Shown: piece after piece, positions 8,562 to 15,924 of the stretch
Position numbering within the stretch: the stretch's first letter is position 1
How the letters are laid out: each line of letters starts with the position of its first letter
Assembly (NCBI GenBank): GCA_947446975.1
Contig: CANFHM010000019.1
Location: forward strand, 1 to 37,562
Direction of reading: 5' to 3'
DNA length: 37,562 nucleotides
Origin: Microthrixaceae bacterium
GTDB taxonomy: Bacteria; Actinomycetota; Acidimicrobiia; Acidimicrobiales; Acidimicrobilacustridaceae
Made by a program: the position numbers and the translations under genes
The notes under the pieces: generated by a model
What the model saw: only the letters and a program-made list of their open reading frames with translations
Databases searched by the model: none
Told to the model about the DNA's origin: nothing

Positions 8562-8591
8562 GGAGGGGACCGGTCACCACCGGTCCCCTCC
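8562..8591 (+). terminator. Strong hairpin after the second binding-protein gene
   Basis: A perfect 13-bp stem (GGAGGGGACCGGT paired with ACCGGTCCCCTCC) with the 4-nt loop cacc, 12 nt after the stop codon. There is no U-tract. Partial termination here would make binding protein in excess over the permease, as is usual for ABC importers. Confidence 0.65.
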
Positions 8592-8610
8592 ACGCGGTCG
8601 ATCTCGCAGT

Positions 8611-8676
8611 CGGCAGCACAGCAGTCCAGCAGTCCGCAGCACAGCAATCCGCAGCACAGCAGTTCCACAGCAGTTC
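8611..8676. repeat. Short imperfect direct repeats (CCGCAGCACAGCAGT units)
   Basis: Between the hairpin and the permease start lie three 13-15 bp copies of a GCAGCACAGCA unit plus shortened versions (CCACAGCAGTTCC). Two copies abut exactly (TCCGCAGCACAGCAA, TCCGCAGCACAGCAG). Function unknown; slippage-prone spacer DNA is the simplest reading. Confidence 0.6.
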
Positions 8677-8702
8677 CATGAGCTCATGTCATCGGGGGGA
8701 AG

Positions 8703-10910
8703 ATGCCGCTCAAGTTCAGTCCCAGGCTGATTTCGGCGTTGGTCGTGGCGTTGATCGTCGCGTTCGTCGTGCATTCGAACTGGGGCACCGCGTCGGTCTC
8801 GGGTCAGACGATCGCCACGTTCCTCGTGGTCGGCATCGCACTCGGAGGCATCTACGCCATCTCGGCCGCCGGCCTCGTGGTCACCTATGCCACCACCGGC
8901 ATCTTCAACTTCGCCCAGGCCGCCATCGGCTGCTTCCTCGCGTTCTGCTACTGGCAGCTCACCGTGAAATGGGGACTGCCCACCCTGCTCTCGATCGCCA
9001 TCACCCTGCTCATCATCGCCCCGGCGATCGGTATCGCCCTCGACCGCGTGATCATGCGTCGGCTCCGTGATGCGGCGCTGGTGGTGCAGCTCATGGTCAC
9101 CGTGGGTCTGATGCTCACCTTCATGGGCATCACCCTCACGATCTGGACCCCCAAGTCGCCCCGCAGCGTGCCCCATTTCTTCGAGGGCACCAAGGGTGTG
9201 CATCTCGGCGACGTCGTCGCCACCTGGCATCGCATCATCACCGTGGTGATCGCCCTCCTCGTGGCCGTGGCGCTGCGATTCCTGCTGTACCGCACCCGCC
9301 TCGGCATCTCGATGCGAGCCGTGGTCGACAGCCGCAGCCTCGCCGGTCTCACCGGCGCCAAGTCCTCCGTCATCTCCGGCGCCTCATGGTCGCTGGGCTG
9401 CATGACCGCCGGCCTCGCCGGCATCCTGATCGCCCCCGAGACCGGGCTCGTGGTGGAGAACCTCGCGCTGGTCATCGTCGTGGCCGCTGCTGCAGCCGCC
9501 ATCGCACAGCTCAAGAGCCTGCCGATGGTGTTCGTCGGCGGTCTCATCATCGGTCTCTCCGAAGCGTTCTCCAGCGTGTATCTCAACTTCGGCACCGACT
9601 GGAACTACGCGCCGCAGGCCATCCCCTGCGTGATCCTGTTCGTGGCCCTGCTGTTCCTGCCGCAGGCCCGCCTCGAGACCGGCAAGGTCCGCCTCACCAA
9701 GCGCACCGAGCGCCTCACCAAGCCATGGGAAGCGGCGCTCGGCGGTGGTGTGATGATCGCCCTCGTGGGCGCCTGGGCCAACGGCTGGATCCCGTGGTTC
9801 AGCGGAACGACCTTCGGCGAACGGTCGGCGGTGTGGCTCGGCCGCGGCGTCGGCTTCCTGATCTTCGGTCTCATCATGCTGTCGCTGGTCCCGCTCATCG
9901 GCTGGGCCGGACAGGTCAGCTTCGCCAACTTCGCCATCGCCGGCATCGGCGCTGTGCTGTTCTCGCACTTCGGCGGCCAGAACGGCAGTCCGATCGGCAT
10001 CCTGTTCGTGATGATGGTGTGTGCGCCGCTCGGCCTGCTCATCGCACTGCCGGCGCTGCGTCTCAAGGGGTTGTACCTGGCCCTCGCCACACTGGCCTTC
10101 GCCGAGTTCACCGACAAGGTCATCGTCAGACATCCCAAGATGATCGACCCCTCCGCCACCGGTGTGCTCTTCAAGCCGCTCGACATCTTCGGCATCCACA
10201 TCAGTTCCGATGCCGCCGATCGCAAGGCGTTCGTGATCTTCCTGATCGTGATGTTCGCCATTCTGTTCTTCATGCTCGAACTGATGCGTCGCAGCCGCTG
10301 GGCACGGCGATGGATCGCCATGTCCGATTCGCCGGCCGCCTCGGCCACCATCGGTATCAACCTCACCACCACCAAGATGGCGGTGTTCATGCTGTCGGGT
10401 GCCATGGCCGGTTTCGCCGGATGCATGCTCGGTCTGTCCCAGGGCGCCCTGCGTGTGGATTCGTTCCCGATGTTCCTCGGGCTCCCGCTGGTGCTGCTGC
10501 TCGCCGTGCAGGGCGTGCGCTATCCGGTGGCGGCCTTCATGGGTCTGGTCGGTCTGGCCTCGTTCCCGGCGCTGTCGGAGGTCATGGGCAATCCCACCTG
10601 GCTCACCCAGGTCAGCCTCATCGGTCCCGGCATCGCCGCAGTGGCCATGGCCTACCGTCCCGAGGGCGCAGTGTTCTACACGGGTCGCGATCTCGCCGGG
10701 CTGCTCCCGTGGCGTGCTGATGCCCGTGAGGAGAAGGCGTTGCTCGACCAACGAACACGCGATCAGGACATCGGTCGCGATGACATCAACGATCTCGGTA
10801 TCGACCGTCCGTTCACCTCGGAGAAGGTGGCGCAGCTCGATCGGGTGCTCAGCATCGCTGATGCCGTCGATGAACATCCGATGGTCCCGACCACGGGGGT
10901 GACCGCATGA
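8703..10910 (+). CDS. Fused Liv-type ABC permease (LivH-LivM fusion)
   Basis: A 735-residue inner-membrane protein combining both permease subunits of a branched-chain-amino-acid-type importer. Residues 1 to about 320 are LivH-like (GIALGGIYAISAAGLVVTYATTGIFNFAQAA, then several hydrophobic helices). Residues about 340-660 are LivM-like, with the family signature GWAGQVSFANFAIAGIGA. The last about 70 residues are hydrophilic and probably cytoplasmic. In E. coli the two halves are separate genes; fusions are known in actinobacteria. The start ATG has GGGGGGAAG directly upstream. It overlaps livG by 4 nt (ATGA), so translation is coupled. Confidence 0.92.
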   Translation: MPLKFSPRLISALVVALIVAFVVHSNWGTASVSGQTIATFLVVGIALGGIYAISAAGLVVTYATTGIFNFAQAAIGCFLAFCYWQLTVKWGLPTLLSIAITLLIIAPAIGIALDRVIMRRLRDAALVVQLMVTVGLMLTFMGITLTIWTPKSPRSVPHFFEGTKGVHLGDVVATWHRIITVVIALLVAVALRFLLYRTRLGISMRAVVDSRSLAGLTGAKSSVISGASWSLGCMTAGLAGILIAPETGLVVENLALVIVVAAAAAAIAQLKSLPMVFVGGLIIGLSEAFSSVYLNFGTDWNYAPQAIPCVILFVALLFLPQARLETGKVRLTKRTERLTKPWEAALGGGVMIALVGAWANGWIPWFSGTTFGERSAVWLGRGVGFLIFGLIMLSLVPLIGWAGQVSFANFAIAGIGAVLFSHFGGQNGSPIGILFVMMVCAPLGLLIALPALRLKGLYLALATLAFAEFTDKVIVRHPKMIDPSATGVLFKPLDIFGIHISSDAADRKAFVIFLIVMFAILFFMLELMRRSRWARRWIAMSDSPAASATIGINLTTTKMAVFMLSGAMAGFAGCMLGLSQGALRVDSFPMFLGLPLVLLLAVQGVRYPVAAFMGLVGLASFPALSEVMGNPTWLTQVSLIGPGIAAVAMAYRPEGAVFYTGRDLAGLLPWRADAREEKALLDQRTRDQDIGRDDINDLGIDRPFTSEKVAQLDRVLSIADAVDEHPMVPTTGVTA

Positions 10911-11653
10911 CCGCTCTGCTCTCGACGAACGAGGTCGTGGTCCGCTTCGGCGTGCTGCAGGCCGTCTCACAGGCCAGCATCGAGGTGCACGCCGGTCGGG
11001 TCACCGGTCTGATCGGGCCCAACGGCGCCGGCAAGACCACCTGTTTCAACGTCATCACCGGTCTCCAGGAACCCACGTCGGGCAAGGTGCTGCTCGAGGG
11101 TGTCGACATCACCGGCAAGTCACCGTCGAAGCGGGCCCGACTCGGCATCGCCCGCACCTTCCAGAAGCTCGAGGTGTTCGGCTCGCTCTCCGCCCGCGAG
11201 AACATCATGGTCGCCGCCGAGCAGCGTCGCTCCTGGGACAAGTCAGGCTTCGACCCCCGGGCGGTCACCGACGAGATCCTCGAGAAGGTCGGCATCGCCG
11301 ATGTCTCGGAGTTCATGGTGGGCACGCTGCCCACCGGCACGGCCCGGCTCGTGGAGCTCGCCCGTGCGCTCGCCACCAACCCACGGCTGCTGCTGCTCGA
11401 CGAGGCCTCGTCCGGCCTCACCGAGGAGGAGACCGAGGAGATGGCGGCGCTGCTGCGTCGACTCGTCGCCGAGGACGGTCTCGGCATCCTGCTGGTGGAG
11501 CACGACATGTCCTTCGTCATGGGGATCTGCGAGTACATCTACGTGCTCGACTTCGGTCGGGTCATCGCCAGCGGCACCCCGGCCGAGGTCCAGGCCAATC
11601 CCACGGTGCAGGCCGCCTATCTCGGTACCGACGCAACGGAGGATGCCTCATGA
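10907..11653 (+). CDS. livG: Liv-type ABC transporter ATP-binding protein LivG
   Basis: A 248-residue cytoplasmic ATPase of the importer. Walker A is GPNGAGKTT (about residues 37-45), the Q-loop lies in ARTFQKLEVF, Walker B is LLLLDEASSGL and the H-loop His is in LLVEHDMSF. The ABC signature is divergent: LPTGTARLVELARAL replaces the common LSxGQ form, although Gly is kept; similar variants occur in actinobacterial LivG proteins. The gene overlaps the permease upstream and livF downstream by 4 nt each, so it is translated as part of one operon. Confidence 0.93.
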   Translation: MTALLSTNEVVVRFGVLQAVSQASIEVHAGRVTGLIGPNGAGKTTCFNVITGLQEPTSGKVLLEGVDITGKSPSKRARLGIARTFQKLEVFGSLSARENIMVAAEQRRSWDKSGFDPRAVTDEILEKVGIADVSEFMVGTLPTGTARLVELARALATNPRLLLLDEASSGLTEEETEEMAALLRRLVAEDGLGILLVEHDMSFVMGICEYIYVLDFGRVIASGTPAEVQANPTVQAAYLGTDATEDAS

Positions 11654-12366
11654 CCCCGATCCTCGAACTCCGCGGCATCCGTGGCGGGTACGGCACCATC
11701 GACGTGCTCCACGGGGTGTCACTCACCGTGGAGCCCGGGCAGGTGCACGCACTGCTCGGCCCGAACGGTGCCGGCAAGACCACCACGCTCAGCGTGTGCA
11801 GCGGGCAGATCGTGCCCTCCGCCGGTCAGCTCGTCATCAGCGGCCGTGAGGTCAACGGTGTGAGCAGCGATGCCCTCGCCCGTGCCGGCGTGTGCCTGAT
11901 CCCCGAGGGTCGCGGCATCTTCCCGAACCTCACCGTCACCGAGAACCTCCGGATGTTCACCCATACCGGTGTCTCGATGTCCGAGATGCAGGAGACCGCG
12001 TTCGCCCAGTTCCCGCGGCTCAAGGAACGGCGCAAGCAGATCGCCGGCACCATGTCCGGTGGCGAGCAGCAGATGCTGGCAATGGCCCGATCGCTGGCCG
12101 CGAACCCGGCGCTGCTGCTGCTCGACGAGCTCTCGATGGGCCTCGCCCCGCTGATCGTCGAGGAGCTCTACGAGCGGGTGGCGGCGCTCGCCAGCCAGGG
12201 CGTCTCCATCCTCGTGGTCGAGCAGTTCGCCCAGGCGGTGCTCGGCATCGCCGATGTGGCCTCGATCATGCTGCACGGCCGCATCACCCGCACCGGCCCG
12301 CCCCAGGAGATCGCCGAGGAACTCACCGAGGCCTATCTCGGCGGCTCGTCGGAACCGCATCACTGA
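11650..12366 (+). CDS. livF: Liv-type ABC transporter ATP-binding protein LivF
   Basis: A 238-residue ATPase, the partner of LivG. Walker A GPNGAGKTTT, the signature MSGGEQQML, and Walker B LLLLDELSMGLAP are all intact. The H-loop position reads VVEQF, with Gln where His is usual; LivF proteins commonly have VEQN at this place, so the change is not a defect. It shares a 4-nt overlap with livG. Confidence 0.93.
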   Translation: MTPILELRGIRGGYGTIDVLHGVSLTVEPGQVHALLGPNGAGKTTTLSVCSGQIVPSAGQLVISGREVNGVSSDALARAGVCLIPEGRGIFPNLTVTENLRMFTHTGVSMSEMQETAFAQFPRLKERRKQIAGTMSGGEQQMLAMARSLAANPALLLLDELSMGLAPLIVEELYERVAALASQGVSILVVEQFAQAVLGIADVASIMLHGRITRTGPPQEIAEELTEAYLGGSSEPHH

Positions 12367-12449
12367 CCCATCCCGCTGTCTCGCTGTCCGGTCGATCCAC
12401 CACCGACCATCTCGAACGAATCCAACTCTCAAATGACCAAGGAGAAACC

Positions 12450-12812
12450 ATGAGCGACACCACCAATCCATCGCCCCGTCTGCAGGAGTTCCAGGCCGAG
12501 GTCGACAGCCTCAAGGTCACCGGAGGCAAGGCGAACCCCGAGCGCACATGGGTGATCCTCGGCGCGCTGCTCATGATCGCCGGCATCGTGCTGAGCATCA
12601 TCAGCTACGCCTCGATCTCGAGCTCGGCCCCGCTCAAGGGCCAGATCGTGTTCACCGACGACTACGCCGCCCTCGGCACGCTGGGCCTCACGCTCGCCGT
12701 GGTCGGTGCGGCGCTGTTCATCGTGATGTCCCTGCGCCGCTACTTCCGCTTCTGGCTGATCCGTCTGATCTTCGAGCAGCGCGAGCAGGCCGACCGCATC
12801 GCCGGTCGCTGA
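12450..12812 (+). CDS. Small two-helix membrane protein of the ABC operon
   Basis: A 120-residue protein I do not recognise. A polar N-terminus (residues 1-32) precedes two hydrophobic helices (about 33-54 and 73-94). A basic C-terminal tail (RRYFRFWLIRLIFEQREQADR) follows and probably lies on the cytoplasmic face. The start ATG is preceded by AAGGAG at good spacing. It is 83 nt after livF and just before a strong terminator, so it is probably the last gene of the transporter operon. A role in transporter assembly or stability is possible but unsupported. Confidence 0.75.
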   Translation: MSDTTNPSPRLQEFQAEVDSLKVTGGKANPERTWVILGALLMIAGIVLSIISYASISSSAPLKGQIVFTDDYAALGTLGLTLAVVGAALFIVMSLRRYFRFWLIRLIFEQREQADRIAGR

Positions 12813-12836
12813 TCGACCTGTTCCGAGCAGCACCCG

Positions 12837-12867
12837 GGGCCCGACCGCATTGCGGTCGGGCCCTTTT
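12837..12867 (+). terminator. Rho-independent terminator of the ABC transporter operon
   Basis: A 12-bp GC-rich stem (GGGCCCGACCGC paired with GCGGTCGGGCCC), loop ATT, followed by TTTT. It lies 25 nt after the small membrane protein gene. Confidence 0.88.
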
Positions 12868-12889
12868 CATCGGCCGGTCAGCGATGTCG

Positions 12890-12895
12890 TAGATT
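12890..12895 (+). promoter_or_regulatory. Predicted -10 box (TAGATT) of the amidohydrolase-2 gene
   Basis: TAGATT lies directly after the terminator and 37 nt before the ATG at 12933. A Shine-Dalgarno-like AGGGGGG falls in the leader, so this gene is not leaderless. Confidence 0.4.
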
Positions 12896-12932
12896 GCCGG
12901 CACACCATCTCGTCCAGGGGGGACACACGACC

Positions 12933-13832
12933 ATGGCCATGCCCAGCGATATCCGAGCCATCGACACGATGATCGGCTTCCCGGCCCGCGACCTCAAGGC
13001 CCAGTACGCCTTCATCACCAAGCAGACCAAGGACGCCCAGTCCAAGGACGAGTTCGAGTTCCCGGCCGAGTACATGTTCAAGTCCCCGCCGGACAAGGAG
13101 AAGGAACTGCGCGAGTCCACCGATCCGGTGGGTTTCACCCTCGACCAGATGGATCGCTGGGGCATCGAGATCGGCATGGTCGGTGTCGGTGGCAACGGTG
13201 AGGACGGCGCCGAGTCCACCGGCGAGGAGGCCATCAAGCGCTACCCGGATCGGTTCGTCGCCTCCGTCGGTGCCGACCCCAACGAGGGCATGAAGGGGAT
13301 CGAGAAGATCGTCCGCGCCCACGAGACCTGGGGTGCCCGCTCGATCAGCATGTTCCCGGCCGGCTGCTTCCCGCAGGTCGCCATCAACGACAAGAAGATG
13401 TACCCCATCTACGCGAAGGCCTGTGAGCTCGACATCCCGGTGTTCGTCTGCACCGGGATCCCCGGGCCGCGTCTCAAGTTCCAGTGCCAGCATGTCGAGC
13501 ATGTCGACGAGGTGATGTATGACTTCCCCGAGCTCACCTATGTGTCCCGTCACGGCTGCCAGCCCTGGACCGAGCTCATGGTCAAGCTCATGCTGAAGTG
13601 GCCGGGGCTGCACTACTCGACCTCCGCGTTCGCCCCCAAGCACTACGACCCGCGCATCATCGACTACGCGAACACCCGCGGCGCCGACAAGATCATCTAC
13701 GCCGGGTACTTTCCGATGGGTCTGTCGCTCGAGCGGATCATGACCGAGATGAAGAACGTCCCGTTCAAGGACGACGTGTGGCCGAAGTTCCTCCGTGGCA
13801 ACGCCGCACGGGTTCTCAAACTCGACGTCTGA
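12933..13832 (+). CDS. Amidohydrolase-2 family protein, probably lacking metal ligands
   Basis: A 299-residue TIM-barrel protein of the amidohydrolase_2 group (decarboxylase/hydrolase fold). The order of barrel strands can be followed: DTMIGFP near residue 11, FVASVGADP, GARSISMFP, IPVFVCTGIPGP, YVSRHGC with His207, and YAGYFPMGLSLERI before the C-terminal NAARVLKLDV. The usual N-terminal HxH is absent (IDTMIGFP). The position of the late catalytic Asp (GSDYP in relatives) appears to be Tyr259. Catalysis with a bound metal is therefore doubtful, or a different set of residues is used. It stands alone between the transporter terminator and fadE30; co-transcription with fadE30-ipdF is possible (46-nt gap). 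The start was chosen after the in-frame codons upstream because AGGGGGG is about 11 nt before it. Confidence 0.8.
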   Translation: MAMPSDIRAIDTMIGFPARDLKAQYAFITKQTKDAQSKDEFEFPAEYMFKSPPDKEKELRESTDPVGFTLDQMDRWGIEIGMVGVGGNGEDGAESTGEEAIKRYPDRFVASVGADPNEGMKGIEKIVRAHETWGARSISMFPAGCFPQVAINDKKMYPIYAKACELDIPVFVCTGIPGPRLKFQCQHVEHVDEVMYDFPELTYVSRHGCQPWTELMVKLMLKWPGLHYSTSAFAPKHYDPRIIDYANTRGADKIIYAGYFPMGLSLERIMTEMKNVPFKDDVWPKFLRGNAARVLKLDV

Positions 13833-13878
13833 CCAATACGATCGGCGGTCTCCCCGCCCCCCTGGAGTTCGTGATCAC

Positions 13879-15063
13879 ATGGGTCTTCCTGTCGATGTCT
13901 CAACCGTGTCCGATGAGGAGTTCCGCGCCGCAGCGCAGGACTGGCTCAGCGCGAATCTGATCGGCGAGTTCGCCTCGTTGAAGGGGCGCGGCGGTCCCGG
14001 CGACGAGGAGATCGGCTTCGAGATCCGCGAGCGCTGGGAACTGGTGCTCGGTGAGGCCGGCTGGATCGGGCTGGGCTGGCCGGTGGAGTTCGGAGGACGC
14101 AATGCCACCGTGGCCCAGCAGATCATCTGGGCCGAGGAGTACGCCCGGGCCGAGGCGCCGGGGCGGGTCAACCACATGGGCGAGAACCTTCTCGGCCCGA
14201 CGCTCATCGAGCACGGCACCCCCGAGCAGTGCGAACGATTCCTCCCGCCGATCCTGCGCGGCGAGGAGCGGTGGTGCCAGGGCTACAGCGAGCCCAACGC
14301 CGGCTCCGATCTCGCCAATGTGCAGACCCGTGCCGTCCTCGACGGCGATCAGTGGGTGATCAACGGGCAGAAGGTCTGGACCTCGCTCGCCCATGTCTCG
14401 CACTGGTGCTTCGTGGTGGCGCGCACCGAGGCGGGTTCGGCCCGTCACAAGGGGCTCTCGTTCCTGCTCGTCCCGATGGACCAGCCGGGCGTCGAGGCCC
14501 GTGCCATCGTCCAGATCACCGGCGGTGGTGAGTTCAACGAGGTGTTCTTCTCCGATGCCGTCACCGATGCGTCGCTCATCGTCGGTGAACCCGGCAAGGG
14601 ATGGGGTGTGGCCATGGATCTGCTGGCGCTCGAGCGCGGCATCTCCACCCTCGCCCAGCAGGTCGGCTTCGAACGCGAACTCACCAACCTCATCGCCGAG
14701 GCCAAGCGCCGGGGAGTCGCCGCTGATCCCCGCATGCGTCAGCGACTCGCCGCCGCCCACACCGGCCTGAAGCTCATGCAGTGGAACGCGCTGCGGTCGA
14801 TGGGTTCGGGCGTCCCCGGTCCCGAGGCATCGATCTCCAAGCTGTTCTGGGGCACCTGGCATCGCGATCTCGGTGAGCTCGCCATGGACATCGGTGGCCT
14901 CGACAGCCAGATCGCCGAGGGCTTCCCCTACGAACTCACCCTCGATCAGAAGATGTTCCTGTTCACCCGATCCGAGACCATCTACGGCGGCAGCAACGAG
15001 ATCCAGCGCAATGTGCTCGGTGAACGTGTGCTCGGTCTGCCCAAGGAGCCACAACCCCGATGA
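13879..15063 (+). CDS. fadE30: Acyl-CoA dehydrogenase FadE30 (HIP-CoA degradation)
   Basis: A 394-residue flavin acyl-CoA dehydrogenase. Blocks such as LLGPTLIEHGTP, WCQGYSEPNAGSDLANV, INGQKVWTSLAH, QITGGGEFNEVFF and TIYGGSNEIQRN match M. tuberculosis FadE30 (Rv3560c) as I recall it. In mycobacteria FadE30 dehydrogenates the CoA-activated propionate side chain of the C/D-ring intermediate HIP. Length is normal. The active-site loop has YGG rather than YEG, as in other members of this FadE group, which place the base elsewhere. ATG 13879 gives the family N-terminus, with GGAG 12 nt upstream; the open frame extends back into the previous gene. It overlaps ipdF by ATGA, the same gene pair and order of transcription as in mycobacteria. 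Confidence 0.9.
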   Translation: MGLPVDVSTVSDEEFRAAAQDWLSANLIGEFASLKGRGGPGDEEIGFEIRERWELVLGEAGWIGLGWPVEFGGRNATVAQQIIWAEEYARAEAPGRVNHMGENLLGPTLIEHGTPEQCERFLPPILRGEERWCQGYSEPNAGSDLANVQTRAVLDGDQWVINGQKVWTSLAHVSHWCFVVARTEAGSARHKGLSFLLVPMDQPGVEARAIVQITGGGEFNEVFFSDAVTDASLIVGEPGKGWGVAMDLLALERGISTLAQQVGFERELTNLIAEAKRRGVAADPRMRQRLAAAHTGLKLMQWNALRSMGSGVPGPEASISKLFWGTWHRDLGELAMDIGGLDSQIAEGFPYELTLDQKMFLFTRSETIYGGSNEIQRNVLGERVLGLPKEPQPR

Positions 15064-15824
15064 GCACCACCTCGCCGACCTACGTCCCGGGCCACGGCCT
15101 GCTCGCCGGGAAGAAGGTGCTCGTCACCGCAGCGGCCGGCACCGGCATCGGCTTCCAGGCCGCCCGACGCTGTGTCGAGGAGGGGGCCATCGTGGTGATC
15201 TCCGACAAGCATGAGCGCCGCTGCGCCGAGTCCGCCGCCGAGCTCGGTGTGATCGGCATCCCCTGCGATGTCACGGTCGAAGCCGATGTGCAGGCGCTCA
15301 TCTCTGGGGCGGCCGAGGCGCTCGGTGGGCTCGACATCATCATCAACAACGCCGGCCTCGGGGGTGAGGTCCCCATCGTCGACATGACCGACGATCAGTG
15401 GAACCTCGTGCTCGACGTGACCCTCAACGGCACCTTCCGCTGCATGCGGGCCGAACTGCAGTACCTCTACGCGAACGGCGGCGGTGTCATCGTGAACAAC
15501 GCCTCCGTGCTCGGCTGGCGGGCCCAGGAGGGTCAGGCTCATTACGCCGCGGCCAAGGCCGGCGTCATGGCGCTCACCCGGTGCGCAGCCATCGAGGGCG
15601 CACCGCACAACGTGCGGGTCAATGCGGTGGCACCGAGCCTGGCCATGCACCCGTTCCTCGCCAAGGCCACCACCGAGGAGACCCTCGCGGAGCTCACCCA
15701 GCGCGAGGCCTTCGGCCGCGCAGCCGAGCCCTGGGAGGTCGCCAACGTCATGGTGTTCCTCGCCTCGGACTACAGCTCCTACATGACCGGCGAGGTCGTC
15801 TCGGTCTCGAGCCAACGGGCCTGA
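15060..15824 (+). CDS. ipdF: IpdF-like SDR of the HIP-CoA pathway
   Basis: A 254-residue short-chain dehydrogenase with the unusual cofactor motif TAAAGTGIG (about residues 23-31), followed by NNAGLGG, NNASVLGWRAQEGQAHYAAAK (Ser and YxxxK) and the ending TGEVVSVSSQ. These stretches are characteristic of mycobacterial IpdF (Rv3559c), an SDR that acts on the hydroxylated side-chain/ring intermediate during HIP-CoA breakdown. The ATGA overlap with fadE30 mirrors the mycobacterial gene pair. The stop is followed within 100 nt by the convergent phosphotransferase gene. Confidence 0.88.
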   Translation: MSTTSPTYVPGHGLLAGKKVLVTAAAGTGIGFQAARRCVEEGAIVVISDKHERRCAESAAELGVIGIPCDVTVEADVQALISGAAEALGGLDIIINNAGLGGEVPIVDMTDDQWNLVLDVTLNGTFRCMRAELQYLYANGGGVIVNNASVLGWRAQEGQAHYAAAKAGVMALTRCAAIEGAPHNVRVNAVAPSLAMHPFLAKATTEETLAELTQREAFGRAAEPWEVANVMVFLASDYSSYMTGEVVSVSSQRA

Positions 15825-15836
15825 TCCCGGCGAGCA

Positions 15837-15923
15837 GGCCCTGCGGGGCCGCCACGGTCCCATCCGGATCATCAGGACCATCACGACGACTGCTGTGGCG
15901 AGCCGTTCCGCAGGCTCGTCGTG
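15837..15923. terminator. Possible bidirectional terminator region between convergent genes
   Basis: The convergent gap holds several inverted repeats: GGCCC-tgcg-GGGCC (15837-15850), CGAGCC-N8-GGCTCG (15899-15918) and the flanking pair CACGACGA (15882-15889)/TCGTCGTG (15916-15923). None has a U-tract, and the last two cannot form together. Confidence 0.35.
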
Positions 15924-15924
15924 C

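Noticed and set aside
8611..8676. Possible CRISPR-like array
   Set aside because: The repeats are 11-15 nt, imperfect and nearly contiguous, without unique spacers of regular length and without cas genes.
11650..12366. Missing H-loop His in LivF
   Set aside because: VEQ at this position is usual in LivF proteins, so it is not a sign of inactivation.
13879..15063. Possible inactive acyl-CoA dehydrogenase because the active-site loop has YGG instead of YEG
   Set aside because: The ETIYGGSNEIQR form is normal for this FadE group, where the catalytic base lies elsewhere.
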